13,865 bases of DNA from Cryomorphaceae bacterium (GTDB lineage: Bacteria; Bacteroidota; Bacteroidia; Flavobacteriales; Schleiferiaceae), in the NCBI GenBank assembly GCA_949547975.1, contig CATITW010000320.1:1-13865 (forward strand), written 5' to 3'. Under the pieces are notes generated by a model, which saw only the letters and a list, made by a program, of their open reading frames with translations, searched no databases and had not been told where the DNA came from. Numbering within the stretch: position 1 is the first letter of the stretch; the number at the start of each line of letters is the position of its first letter. Shown here piece after piece: positions 6,551 to 13,771 of the stretch. The translations under genes and the position numbers were made by a program.

Positions 6551-7447
6551 CTAGTTTAAATTCCTAAACTCTCTCGGCCCCACCCCCACTTTTTGTTTGA
6601 ATAATCTCGTAAAGTGCTGTGGATATTTAAATCCTAATTCATAAGCAATCTCACTTATAGATTTATCTACGTCAAAAATACGTTCCTTGGCGATGTTAAT
6701 CACTTTAGTTTGTATATAGTCTTGGGTAGTATTGCCCGTTTCTTTTTTGATTAAGTCACCAAAATAATTGGGCGAAAGATTTAATTGTTCAGCAAAATAC
6801 TGCACCATCGGAAAACCTATTTGCTCAGGCTTATCAGAATTCAAATATTCAAAGAGTAGTGCTTCAAATTTGGCCAGCACACTAGAATTTACATGCTGTC
6901 TGGTAATAAACTGGCGGTCGTAGAAACGGTCACAATAGTTTAAAAACAATTCAATGTTTGAAGAAATTAGCTTTTTGCTATGCTTATCTACAGGTCGTTG
7001 TAATTCGAGATTAATCTTTGAAAAGCAATCAAAAACAATATCCTGTTCCTTTTTGGAAATATGTAGCGCTTCGCTGGAGCTATAGTGGAAGAAATTATAA
7101 TTCTGCATGGTACTGGCAAGCGAAGTTCCTAAAAGTAAATCAGGATGAAACACTAACCCATGTCCCATCGGCTGGTATTCATCAGTTTTATTTAATACAT
7201 CTAAAACTTGACCAGGAGATACAAATACCAAAGTACCCTCTTGGTAATCATAAGTCTGCTTACCATACTTTAAATCACCACATTTCACATCTTTCAAAAA
7301 TGCGCAATACAGATTAAAGTACATTTTAGAACCTGTACGTCTGTCTGCATTTGAAAAATCGAGGACACTAACCAGAGGATGTAGGGTTTCGTGCTGATTA
7401 AATTGGTTGTAATCATCAACAGTATTGAAATTAATTGTAGGTTCCAT
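6551..7447 (-). CDS. AraC-family transcriptional regulator
   Basis: The 298-residue protein has an N-terminal cupin-like effector-sensing part (about 20-120, with GTLVFVSPGQVLD near 71-83) and a C-terminal double helix-turn-helix (about 205-298). The first HTH is around VQYFAEQLNLSPNYFGDLIKKETG. The second is around ISEIAYELGFKYPQHFTRLFKQKVG, carrying the usual AraC signature and ending VGPREFR. This order and length are standard for Bacteroidota AraC regulators. It is transcribed divergently from the five-gene hydrolase operon across a 155-base promoter region, so it most likely activates that operon in response to a substrate or product. The effector is unknown. The start at 7447 gives the full sensor domain. 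Confidence 0.92.
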   Translation of the reverse strand: MEPTINFNTVDDYNQFNQHETLHPLVSVLDFSNADRRTGSKMYFNLYCAFLKDVKCGDLKYGKQTYDYQEGTLVFVSPGQVLDVLNKTDEYQPMGHGLVFHPDLLLGTSLASTMQNYNFFHYSSSEALHISKKEQDIVFDCFSKINLELQRPVDKHSKKLISSNIELFLNYCDRFYDRQFITRQHVNSSVLAKFEALLFEYLNSDKPEQIGFPMVQYFAEQLNLSPNYFGDLIKKETGNTTQDYIQTKVINIAKERIFDVDKSISEIAYELGFKYPQHFTRLFKQKVGVGPREFRNLN

Positions 7448-7602
7448 AGGACGGAGTTTTTATTCCGAAAGTAGTCTATTCAGCCCATAATTAGCCAAGT
7501 TAAAGGTCACATCAGTAACATTGGTAAATACTTCTGTAATAGGTATAAGTATAACCATTCTATTTTTACGATTTTCACTCTATACACTTGAAAATCAATA
7601 AA
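7448..7602. promoter_or_regulatory. Divergent promoter region between AraC regulator and hydrolase operon
   Basis: Both transcription units must start in or near these 155 bases. A tandem GTATAA-GTATAA (7543-7554) lies in the middle and could be part of an AraC-type direct-repeat operator. TACACTTG (7583-7590) differs by one base from the Bacteroidota -7 consensus TAnnTTTG but would leave a very short leader. On the minus strand TAATTATG (also one mismatch) lies about 40 bases from the AraC start. These assignments are tentative. Confidence 0.4.
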
Positions 7603-9504
7603 ATGAAACGAACCATATTATCGCTGATTTCTCTTGTCTTCTTGAACATAGCGAATGCACAAAGTAGTTTGAAAGAGCCATTAGAAATACAAGAACAAGG
7701 TACTTTTGCCGTAGGCGGAGGCATTAAAGAAAGTACGGGCACTTTTGACCCCATTGCCCACGGGGCGTTCAACCCGTCAAACCAAAGTACGGAAGGACAA
7801 ACCCTGCACGGCGACCACGCTTCTGTATTGTACCAAATTCCGACCGAGGCTCGCGAGTGGCCACTTGTATTCTGGCACGGGTATGGTCAGTCTATGCGAA
7901 CCTGGCAGAGTACCCCAGATGGCCGGGAAGGTTTTCAGAGTATCTTTTTGAGAAAGAAATTTCCGGTCTATTTGCTAGACCAGCCCAGAAGGGGGCTTGC
8001 AGGTCAAAGTTTGGAACCAAGGACTTTGGAGGCCAGAACCGAGGATCAACTTTGGTTCGGCATTTTCAGAATGGGAGAAGGAACCACGTTCTATCCTAAC
8101 ATCCAGTTTTCCAAAGAACCTGAAGCCCTCAATCAATTCTTTCGCCAAAGCACCCCTGATACGGGGCCCTTAGACGTCGACCTCAACATAAGTGCCGTTT
8201 CAGCATTGTTCGATAAAATAGGAGACGGCATCTTGGTGACCCATTCCCACAGCGGAGGGCAAGGGTGGCTCACCGCGATAGAAAATGATCACATCAAGGC
8301 AATTGTGTCCTATGAGCCGGGCAGCAATTTTGTATTTCCAGAGGATGCTGTACCGGAACCTATTCCTTATGTAGGTGGTTCGTTGAGGGCTCGGGGTGTC
8401 GAAATGAGTGAATTTGAGAAGCTGACCAGAATCCCCATTGTGATTTATTACGGCGATTATATACCAGAGGTCGAAGTAGAAAACCCAGGACAGGAACAAT
8501 GGCGTGCCGCGCTCACAATGGCGCGTAAATGGACAAAGGCAGTAAACGATGCAGGAGGGGATGTTACGCTCGTGGTACTACCCGAAATTGGCATCAAGGG
8601 TAACACCCATTTCCCAATGTCCGATTTGAACAATCTCGAAATAGCCGATTTAATGTACAATTGGCTTCAGGAAAAAGGGCTGGCTAATGTTTCCTCTGCG
8701 ACACCAGCATCTAATGTCTCCAATGCACCAGAATCGATATTTCCCAGAGGGATAAAAGCCCCAAACGTTCACCATACTGGTGATATTTGGCTCAGTCACA
8801 TAGCCGATGCAGATGAAACTTTTAATTGGAATGTAGCTCAAGCCGCTTCTGCGCCTGGTGCAAAACTAAACTGGCATTTACACCCTAAAGGACAACAATT
8901 ACTCATCACTCACGGGGTCGGGTTTTATCAAGAAAAAGGTAAAGAGGTACAAGTAGTTCGTGCTGGCGATGAGGTCTTGTGCCCGCCTAATGTGGAGCAC
9001 TGGCATGGAGCTGCACCGAATAGTCCAGTCACTTACCTAGCCATCAGTGGCAACGCCCCTACCCAATGGACAGGTGAGCTTACGGATGAAGCATACAATA
9101 GTATTCCTGCACCTGAATTGAACGATCCAGACATCGAACATACCATTAGGGCACTTTCACAACAAAAATGGGATTGGATGGCCGCTAAAAATGCGGACAG
9201 CCTTGCTGTACTTTTTCATGACAAGGCCAAGTTCGTACACATGGGAGGTACCTGGGGTAAAGACCGGGAAGTGGAAATTATCAGGAGTGGTGGTATCCAT
9301 TACAAAAATGCCGAGGTCCACGAAGTTATGGTAGAAGTGCTCAGTGAAAATACGGTCATTCTATGGAATCGAATTACGCTACTTGCTGTCGTTGGCGGTA
9401 ATGAAGTCACCAATCCATTCATGGTTACGGAAGTCTATGTAAAGGAAAACGGTAACTGGAAACTGGCCGACCTGACCTTCAGCAAACTGATGACAAGAGA
9501 TTAA
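7603..9504 (+). CDS. Exported triple-domain fusion: alpha/beta hydrolase, cupin, SnoaL/DUF4440-like
   Basis: The 633-residue product starts at ATG 7603, because this gives a clean signal peptide (MKRTILSLISLVFLNIANA, then Gln); the in-frame TTG at 7588 is not needed. Domain 1 (about 25-360) is an esterase-like alpha/beta hydrolase: oxyanion region WHGYGQS (91-97), STPDGREGFQ (103-112), nucleophile elbow HSHSGG with S217, likely acid E238 in SYEPG and His H336 in GNTHFP. Domain 2 (about 378-500) is a cupin: NWHLHPKGQ (H425, H427, Q431) and EHWHG (H466, H468), a plausible metal site with Gln where cupins usually have Glu. Domain 3 (about 512-630) is NTF2-like, resembling SnoaL/DUF4440 (QQKWDWMAAKNADSLAVLF... 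VYVKENGNWKLADL). It heads the operon; the next gene begins 39 bases later. Fusion of a hydrolase with two product-processing folds suggests consecutive steps on one substrate. Substrate unknown. Confidence 0.87.
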   Translation: MKRTILSLISLVFLNIANAQSSLKEPLEIQEQGTFAVGGGIKESTGTFDPIAHGAFNPSNQSTEGQTLHGDHASVLYQIPTEAREWPLVFWHGYGQSMRTWQSTPDGREGFQSIFLRKKFPVYLLDQPRRGLAGQSLEPRTLEARTEDQLWFGIFRMGEGTTFYPNIQFSKEPEALNQFFRQSTPDTGPLDVDLNISAVSALFDKIGDGILVTHSHSGGQGWLTAIENDHIKAIVSYEPGSNFVFPEDAVPEPIPYVGGSLRARGVEMSEFEKLTRIPIVIYYGDYIPEVEVENPGQEQWRAALTMARKWTKAVNDAGGDVTLVVLPEIGIKGNTHFPMSDLNNLEIADLMYNWLQEKGLANVSSATPASNVSNAPESIFPRGIKAPNVHHTGDIWLSHIADADETFNWNVAQAASAPGAKLNWHLHPKGQQLLITHGVGFYQEKGKEVQVVRAGDEVLCPPNVEHWHGAAPNSPVTYLAISGNAPTQWTGELTDEAYNSIPAPELNDPDIEHTIRALSQQKWDWMAAKNADSLAVLFHDKAKFVHMGGTWGKDREVEIIRSGGIHYKNAEVHEVMVEVLSENTVILWNRITLLAVVGGNEVTNPFMVTEVYVKENGNWKLADLTFSKLMTRD

Positions 9505-9543
9505 CCGTATTCATCTAAGGCAAAAATCACACAATAAGCGCAT

Positions 9544-11166
9544 ATGAGAAATATGATATTTGGCCTAGCTTTCTTGCTGAGCCTCCCGCTACTAGCACAA
9601 CAGAGTAATGCTCCTAAAGTAGCAACGGAGTTTGGAATAATTCGTGGGGTCAGCGAAGACAGTGTCGATAGTTTCAAGGGTGTTCCTTTTGCTGCACCAC
9701 CCACGGGGGAGTTTCGTTGGCGTCCACCGCAGCCGGTTACACCTTGGGAGGGAGAACTTGATGCCACTGAATATGGCGCTAATTGTGCCCAGTCCGGTTG
9801 GGGCGGCTCCCCTGGAACAATTGCTGAGGGTTCATCAGAGGATTGTTTATACCTGAATTTATGGAGACCCGCCAATGTATCGGACAACGCGAAACTACCC
9901 GTTTTGGTCTGGATACATGGTGGCGGGTTTGTTGGCGGTAGTGGTTCCGGACCTGGCATTGCTGGAAAAGAATTTGCCAAAAAGGATGTCATTTTGGTCA
10001 CTATCAACTACCGTTTGGGGCGCCTGGGTCATTTCGCCTTTCCGGCGCTAAGTGCCGAGCATCCAGAGGAACCCAAAGGAAGTTACGCTTACATGGATCA
10101 GATTGCGGCCCTGCGATGGGTACAAAAAAATGTAGCTGCTTTTGGGGGTGACCCTGAAAATGTAACCATTTTTGGTTTCTCTGCGGGTGGGGTATCTGTT
10201 CATTCCCTGTTGACCATTCCTGACGCCCAGGGTCTTTTTCACAAAGCGATCAGCCATTCAGGCGGCGCAAGAGACGGGGGGCTTACGGGAAGACCCATAC
10301 GTAAAGAAAATGCCGATATTTTTTACAAAGTTTCTTCTGAAATTATTGGGATAAATTTTGCTCGTAAGCACGGCATTGAGGGCACCAATGCGGAAGCCCT
10401 TGCCAAACTCCGCGCCTTACCAGTAGAGGAGATTATCGATGGTGGACAGAAAACCGATGGTGAAGGTGGTCCGCGTATCTATTCAGGACCAATATTAGAC
10501 GGGAAATTGGTTGTAGAAACTGCCGAAAGCGCATACAAGGCTGGAAGACAGGCTAAGGTGCCTCTAATGATTGGTTCATGCAGTGCAGAGGTAGGCGGCA
10601 GTTTGGTAAACAACAGCAGTACCAAAGAGGAATTATTTGCACGCTTTGGACAGTTAGAAGAGGAGGCAAAAGCGGCCTACGACCCTGACGGTACTAAGGA
10701 GTTTTCCGAGATTATCGCCCAATTTAATACCGATTGGGTATGGGCCGAACCGGCGCGTTTTGCAGCCAATTCATTTGTAGCGGCGGGTGAATCGCCTTAC
10801 ATCTTCCATTTCGATTTTGTTTCCGACCCAATGAAAGCGCGCATGCCCTATGGTGCAAGTCATGGAACCGATATTTCTTATGTTTTCAACACCCTGAACG
10901 CACGTTGGGGAAACCCTGAAACTACCTCGGCAGATGAAAACCTTGCCGAAATAATGAATACGTATTGGGTCAATTTTGCCAGAACCGGTAATCCCAATGG
11001 GGAAGGTTTGCCTGAATGGCCTGCGTACACACCTGAAAGCAATCAGATATTGGAGATCCAGCCTAATGGTGTCCCTGTGGGAAAACCTGATCCTAGAAAA
11101 ATCAGGTTGGATTTGATTGAAAGAGCTGTCAATAGGAGGAAGGAATTGCAAACACGAGGTATTTGA
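9544..11166 (+). CDS. Secreted type-B carboxylesterase
   Basis: The 540-residue enzyme belongs to the carboxylesterase type-B (cholinesterase-like) family and should hydrolyse a carboxylic ester in the periplasm or outside the cell. A signal peptide (MRNMIFGLAFLLSLPLLA, then QQ) supports the start; ATG 9553 is a less likely alternative. Family marks in order: FKGVPFAAPP (44-53), a probable disulfide C81-C101, EDCLYLN (99-105), oxyanion loop HGGGF (125-129), nucleophile motif GFSAGG with S213, acid E349 and histidine H440 in GASHGTDISYVF. The catalytic triad is complete. The nucleophile motif has Phe where most relatives have Glu (GESAGG). Length is normal for the family. It is the second gene of the operon, 28 bases before the next gene. 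Substrate cannot be inferred. Confidence 0.93.
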   Translation: MRNMIFGLAFLLSLPLLAQQSNAPKVATEFGIIRGVSEDSVDSFKGVPFAAPPTGEFRWRPPQPVTPWEGELDATEYGANCAQSGWGGSPGTIAEGSSEDCLYLNLWRPANVSDNAKLPVLVWIHGGGFVGGSGSGPGIAGKEFAKKDVILVTINYRLGRLGHFAFPALSAEHPEEPKGSYAYMDQIAALRWVQKNVAAFGGDPENVTIFGFSAGGVSVHSLLTIPDAQGLFHKAISHSGGARDGGLTGRPIRKENADIFYKVSSEIIGINFARKHGIEGTNAEALAKLRALPVEEIIDGGQKTDGEGGPRIYSGPILDGKLVVETAESAYKAGRQAKVPLMIGSCSAEVGGSLVNNSSTKEELFARFGQLEEEAKAAYDPDGTKEFSEIIAQFNTDWVWAEPARFAANSFVAAGESPYIFHFDFVSDPMKARMPYGASHGTDISYVFNTLNARWGNPETTSADENLAEIMNTYWVNFARTGNPNGEGLPEWPAYTPESNQILEIQPNGVPVGKPDPRKIRLDLIERAVNRRKELQTRGI

Positions 11167-11194
11167 TCACGAGAACCAAACAGTCAATGAAGAA

Positions 11195-12244
11195 ATGAAA
11201 ATTATCACACTAAATATTTTAATATTCCTAATGCTAACAACCACCGTAAAGGCACAGGAGATAACTGGAAACCCCTTTGGACTGGTTTACAAAGGCGCCA
11301 TAACCAAAAATGAAGCTGGGGCTGTCAACATTCAGCCAGTCTCATATCAATTGAATGGCATCGAAATCGCTGCAAATGTTTACCTCCCGGCTGGCTATGA
11401 CCAAAATGATAGCTACCCTGCCATTGTGGTTGCCCATCCAAATGGTGGTGTAAAAGAGCAAGTTGCCGGATTATACGCCCAGCGGCTTGCGGAAGCTGGC
11501 TATATAGCCATTACTGCAGATGCAGCCTATCAAGGTGCCAGCGGAGGCACACCTAGAAATGTGGACAAACCGTCTAATCGAATTGAGGACATTCGCGGTA
11601 TGGCGGACTTTATTACGCGGTATGAAGGTGTTGATTTGGATAGGATTGGTCTTCTAGGTATCTGTGGTGGGGGTGGTTATGCGCTGAAGGCAGCACAGTC
11701 AGATAAGCGATTTAAAGCCATCGCTACTTTAAGCATGTTTAATTCTGGTATGGTAAGGCGCAATGGTTTTATGAACTCGCAGGTGAATACCATACAAGAA
11801 AGACTGAAGCAAGCATCTGATGCCCGTGCACAGGAAGCTGCTGGAGGGGAAGTGATTTATACTGCAAATACAGAAATAACAGATGAGATGGCAGACAAAA
11901 TGCCATTCGACTTATATCGGGAAGGACATTACTACTACCATCGAACGCACGCACATCCAAATTCCACCTTCCGTTATACGATGAGCAGTTTGTTGGATTT
12001 GATGACATTTGACGCCAGCACGAATATGGATTTAATCAATCAGCCATTGTTAATGATAGCGGGAAGCAAGGGGGATACCTATTATATGACCGATGAGGCC
12101 TTCCTAAAAGCCACAAATTCTGAAGCCAAGGAATTGTTTCTAATTGAAGGAGCGACTCATATTCAAACTTATTATGTGCCTGAATATGTGGACGCCGCGC
12201 TCATGAAATTGTCTGAATTTTATGAAAATAATCTTTCAAAATGA
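11195..12244 (+). CDS. Secreted dienelactone-hydrolase-like alpha/beta hydrolase with Cys nucleophile
   Basis: The 349-residue protein starts at ATG 11195, where a signal peptide (MKIITLNILIFLMLTTTVKA, then Gln) begins; an upstream ATG at 11117 would overlap the esterase gene and bury that signal. The alpha/beta hydrolase fold shows VVAHPNGGVKEQ (78-89, oxyanion loop), the elbow GICGGGG with cysteine C157, the aspartate in AGSKGD (D294) and the histidine in GATHIQ (H322). A Cys-Asp-His triad is the hallmark of dienelactone hydrolases; the sequence also resembles YcjY-type hydrolases. A role in opening a lactone or cleaving an ester is likely. A free catalytic thiol in an exported enzyme is somewhat unusual. 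The stop codon overlaps the next start by ATGA, implying translational coupling with the CMD-like lipoprotein. Confidence 0.87.
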   Translation: MKIITLNILIFLMLTTTVKAQEITGNPFGLVYKGAITKNEAGAVNIQPVSYQLNGIEIAANVYLPAGYDQNDSYPAIVVAHPNGGVKEQVAGLYAQRLAEAGYIAITADAAYQGASGGTPRNVDKPSNRIEDIRGMADFITRYEGVDLDRIGLLGICGGGGYALKAAQSDKRFKAIATLSMFNSGMVRRNGFMNSQVNTIQERLKQASDARAQEAAGGEVIYTANTEITDEMADKMPFDLYREGHYYYHRTHAHPNSTFRYTMSSLLDLMTFDASTNMDLINQPLLMIAGSKGDTYYMTDEAFLKATNSEAKELFLIEGATHIQTYYVPEYVDAALMKLSEFYENNLSK

Positions 12245-12978
12245 AGCTCATCCAACCTTACAAGGCCGTGAGGCTGTTTATTCTGACCTTGCTAATAATT
12301 GGTTGTCAAGCCAATGATCATGAATCAAAGACAGCCAGCGACGTCTTGTCAAGTCAAGAGAAAAGCATCATCAAAATAGCCAGTTATGCCGCACAGGGCG
12401 ATTTAGTCAAACTGAAAGATGCGCTAAATGAGGGATTAGAAAACGGCCTTACCATAAATCAAGCCAAAGAAATACTGGTTCACTTGTACGCCTATGCTGG
12501 CTTCCCAAGGAGCATACGCGGGTTACAGACCTTTCTTGATGTACTAGAGGATAGAGAGGTTAAGGGAAAAACGAATGAATGGGGACCAGAGGCATTTCCA
12601 ATATCTGATTCCAGAACCAAATATGAACGTGGGGTTGCCGTTTTAGAAGAGTTGGTTGGGAGACCATTGGACGGCAAACCAGCCTATCAAGAATTTTCTC
12701 CTGAAATGGACAGGTTTTTAAAAGAGCATCTGTTTGCAGATATTTTTGAGCGGGACGTACTCAGCTACAAGCAACGAGAGTTGGTGACCATTTCGACAAT
12801 CGCCAGTTTGGGCACCTTGGAACCAATGCTAAAAAGCCACTACAGTCTTTCGCTCAATGTAGGTTGGCAGCCTGAGCAGCTACTGGCATTTGCACAAATT
12901 ATCAAGACTACAGCAGGAAAAGAAAAATCTAATTCGGCTCATTCGGTTTTGAAAGAGGTGCTTGATAGTAGGGAATGA
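12241..12978 (+). CDS. Carboxymuconolactone-decarboxylase-like lipoprotein (two CMD repeats)
   Basis: The 245-residue protein has a lipoprotein signal (LLIIGC, acylated C22) and two copies of the all-helical CMD fold. The first spans about 41-104 (INQAKEILVHLYAYAGFPRSIRGL) and the second about 150-240 (SYKQRELVTISTIASLGTLEPMLKSHYSLSLNVGWQPEQLLAFAQI), joined by a segment with YERGVAVLEELVG. The only cysteine is the lipidated one, so the CxxC redox centre of AhpD-type peroxidases is absent and a disulfide-reductase role is unlikely. The name-giving reaction is decarboxylation of gamma-carboxymuconolactone, but this superfamily is diverse. A decarboxylase or lactone-handling step is inferred from its coupling (ATGA overlap) to a dienelactone-hydrolase-like gene and from the cupin gene that follows. 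CMD and cupin domains are also known fused together, which supports a joint function. Confidence 0.88.
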   Translation: MKLIQPYKAVRLFILTLLIIGCQANDHESKTASDVLSSQEKSIIKIASYAAQGDLVKLKDALNEGLENGLTINQAKEILVHLYAYAGFPRSIRGLQTFLDVLEDREVKGKTNEWGPEAFPISDSRTKYERGVAVLEELVGRPLDGKPAYQEFSPEMDRFLKEHLFADIFERDVLSYKQRELVTISTIASLGTLEPMLKSHYSLSLNVGWQPEQLLAFAQIIKTTAGKEKSNSAHSVLKEVLDSRE

Positions 12979-13000
12979 ATTTATGGAAACCTTTCTCATT

Positions 13001-13471
13001 ATGAAAAAATACCTTCTTTATACCTTAGCTATTGTTTTGACAATAGACATGGGATGTTCGGAAAACAATACATCTGAGATTCAAGAAACCCCGATTTTTC
13101 CGAAAGGAACGAAAATAGACAATGATAACTTCACAGGTATTGCCTGGGTTACGATGCTGGCAGAGTCCGATAGTTTGAACCCGATGTATGCAGGCAACGT
13201 GAGGTTCGAGCCAGGAACCCGAACCAACTGGCATTCGCATCCCGCAGGTCAATTGCTTATCGTAACCAGTGGAGAGGGATACTATCAAGAAAGAGGACAA
13301 CCGAAGCGCATTTTGCATAAAAGTGATGCTGTGAAATGCCCACCAGACACACCGCATTGGCATGGGGCAACCCCTACAAGCGAGTTTACTCATATTGCGA
13401 TTTCCAGTAGTCAGAATGGGCCTACCCTATGGTTGGAAAAAGTAACAGATGAAGTTTATAGCGGAAATTAA
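13001..13471 (+). CDS. Cupin-domain lipoprotein, paralogue of the cupin in the triple fusion
   Basis: The start at 13001 gives a 156-residue protein with an N-terminal export signal ending in GCSEN (C19 likely lipidated, although Asp and Met before the Gly make a weak lipobox). ATG 12962 and ATG 12983 are in frame but worse. The single cupin barrel (about 34-145) has metal ligands H78 and H80 in NWHSHPAGQ (Q84 in place of the usual Glu) and H119/H121 in PHWHG. It shares with the fusion's cupin IFP[RK]G, NWH.HP.GQ, YQE.G, CPP...HWHGA.P.S and TDE.Y, over the whole domain. The two are clearly paralogues. It is the last gene of the operon, 22 bases after the CMD gene. It may act as a metal-dependent enzyme or product-binding partner of the CMD protein. 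Confidence 0.88.
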   Translation: MKKYLLYTLAIVLTIDMGCSENNTSEIQETPIFPKGTKIDNDNFTGIAWVTMLAESDSLNPMYAGNVRFEPGTRTNWHSHPAGQLLIVTSGEGYYQERGQPKRILHKSDAVKCPPDTPHWHGATPTSEFTHIAISSSQNGPTLWLEKVTDEVYSGN

Positions 13472-13475
13472 TGCC

Positions 13476-13763
13476 TCACCGAAAGTTCAAGCACATTGCA
13501 ATCCTTGTTCCTGCGGCGGAGAGTGTAGGGAAGACATACGATTCAGGTAAATACTCTGGCTTCCAATATTTGTCAAGTATTATTCGTGAATCATGAATGA
13601 AAGGAATTTCGGCGATGACACCAGTTTTTTTGCGTGTTATTCGAATCCACAGTTGGTCACCGTCTTCAATGAGGTGATGGTACTGCAAGTTCTTAATGTC
13701 CGAATAGGCCAGCCCAGTAAAGCAAGCGAAAAGAAAGAGATCTCTAACCCGGAGAGAGAGGTA
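13476..13763 (-). pseudogene. Tyrosine recombinase remnant, truncated at both ends
   Basis: The minus-strand frame from 13763 encodes about 95 residues with the Bacteroidota integrase catalytic-domain start: VRDLFLFACFTGLAYSDI, then HHLIEDGDQLWIRITRKKT, IPF, and YVFPTLS. The frame is closed upstream by a TAG (13766-13764). Homology stops after YVFPTLS, where intact recombinases continue toward the HxLR and Tyr motifs; here an unrelated tail (AAGTRIAMCLNFR) and a stop follow. The N-terminal SAM-like domain and the catalytic His/Arg/Tyr are therefore missing and the product cannot be active. It is a scar of a mobile element next to the hydrolase operon, convergent with the cupin gene and only 4 bases from its stop. 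The upstream end coincides with tRNA-tail copy D. Confidence 0.8.
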
Positions 13764-13771
13764 CTAGAACC
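13748..13771 (-). repeat. tRNA 3'-end-like repeat, copy D (inverted)
   Basis: Read on the minus strand, GGTTCTAGTA is followed by CCTCTCTCTCCGGG, matching the T-loop/acceptor pattern of copies A-C but in opposite orientation. It overlaps the point where recognisable recombinase coding sequence begins, so the recombinase fragment appears to have been joined at this repeat. Confidence 0.45.

Noticed and set aside
7588..7602. Upstream TTG start for the triple-fusion gene
   Set aside because: The ATG at 7603 gives a well-formed signal peptide; the TTG only adds five charged residues and overlaps the proposed promoter.
10771..11151. Minus-strand open frame of 126 codons inside the carboxylesterase gene
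   Set aside because: It is antisense to strongly conserved esterase sequence and has no domain or start context.
13476..13763. Functional integrase driving the island
   Set aside because: The frame is closed by stops on both sides and lacks the N-terminal domain and the catalytic His/Arg and Tyr motifs.
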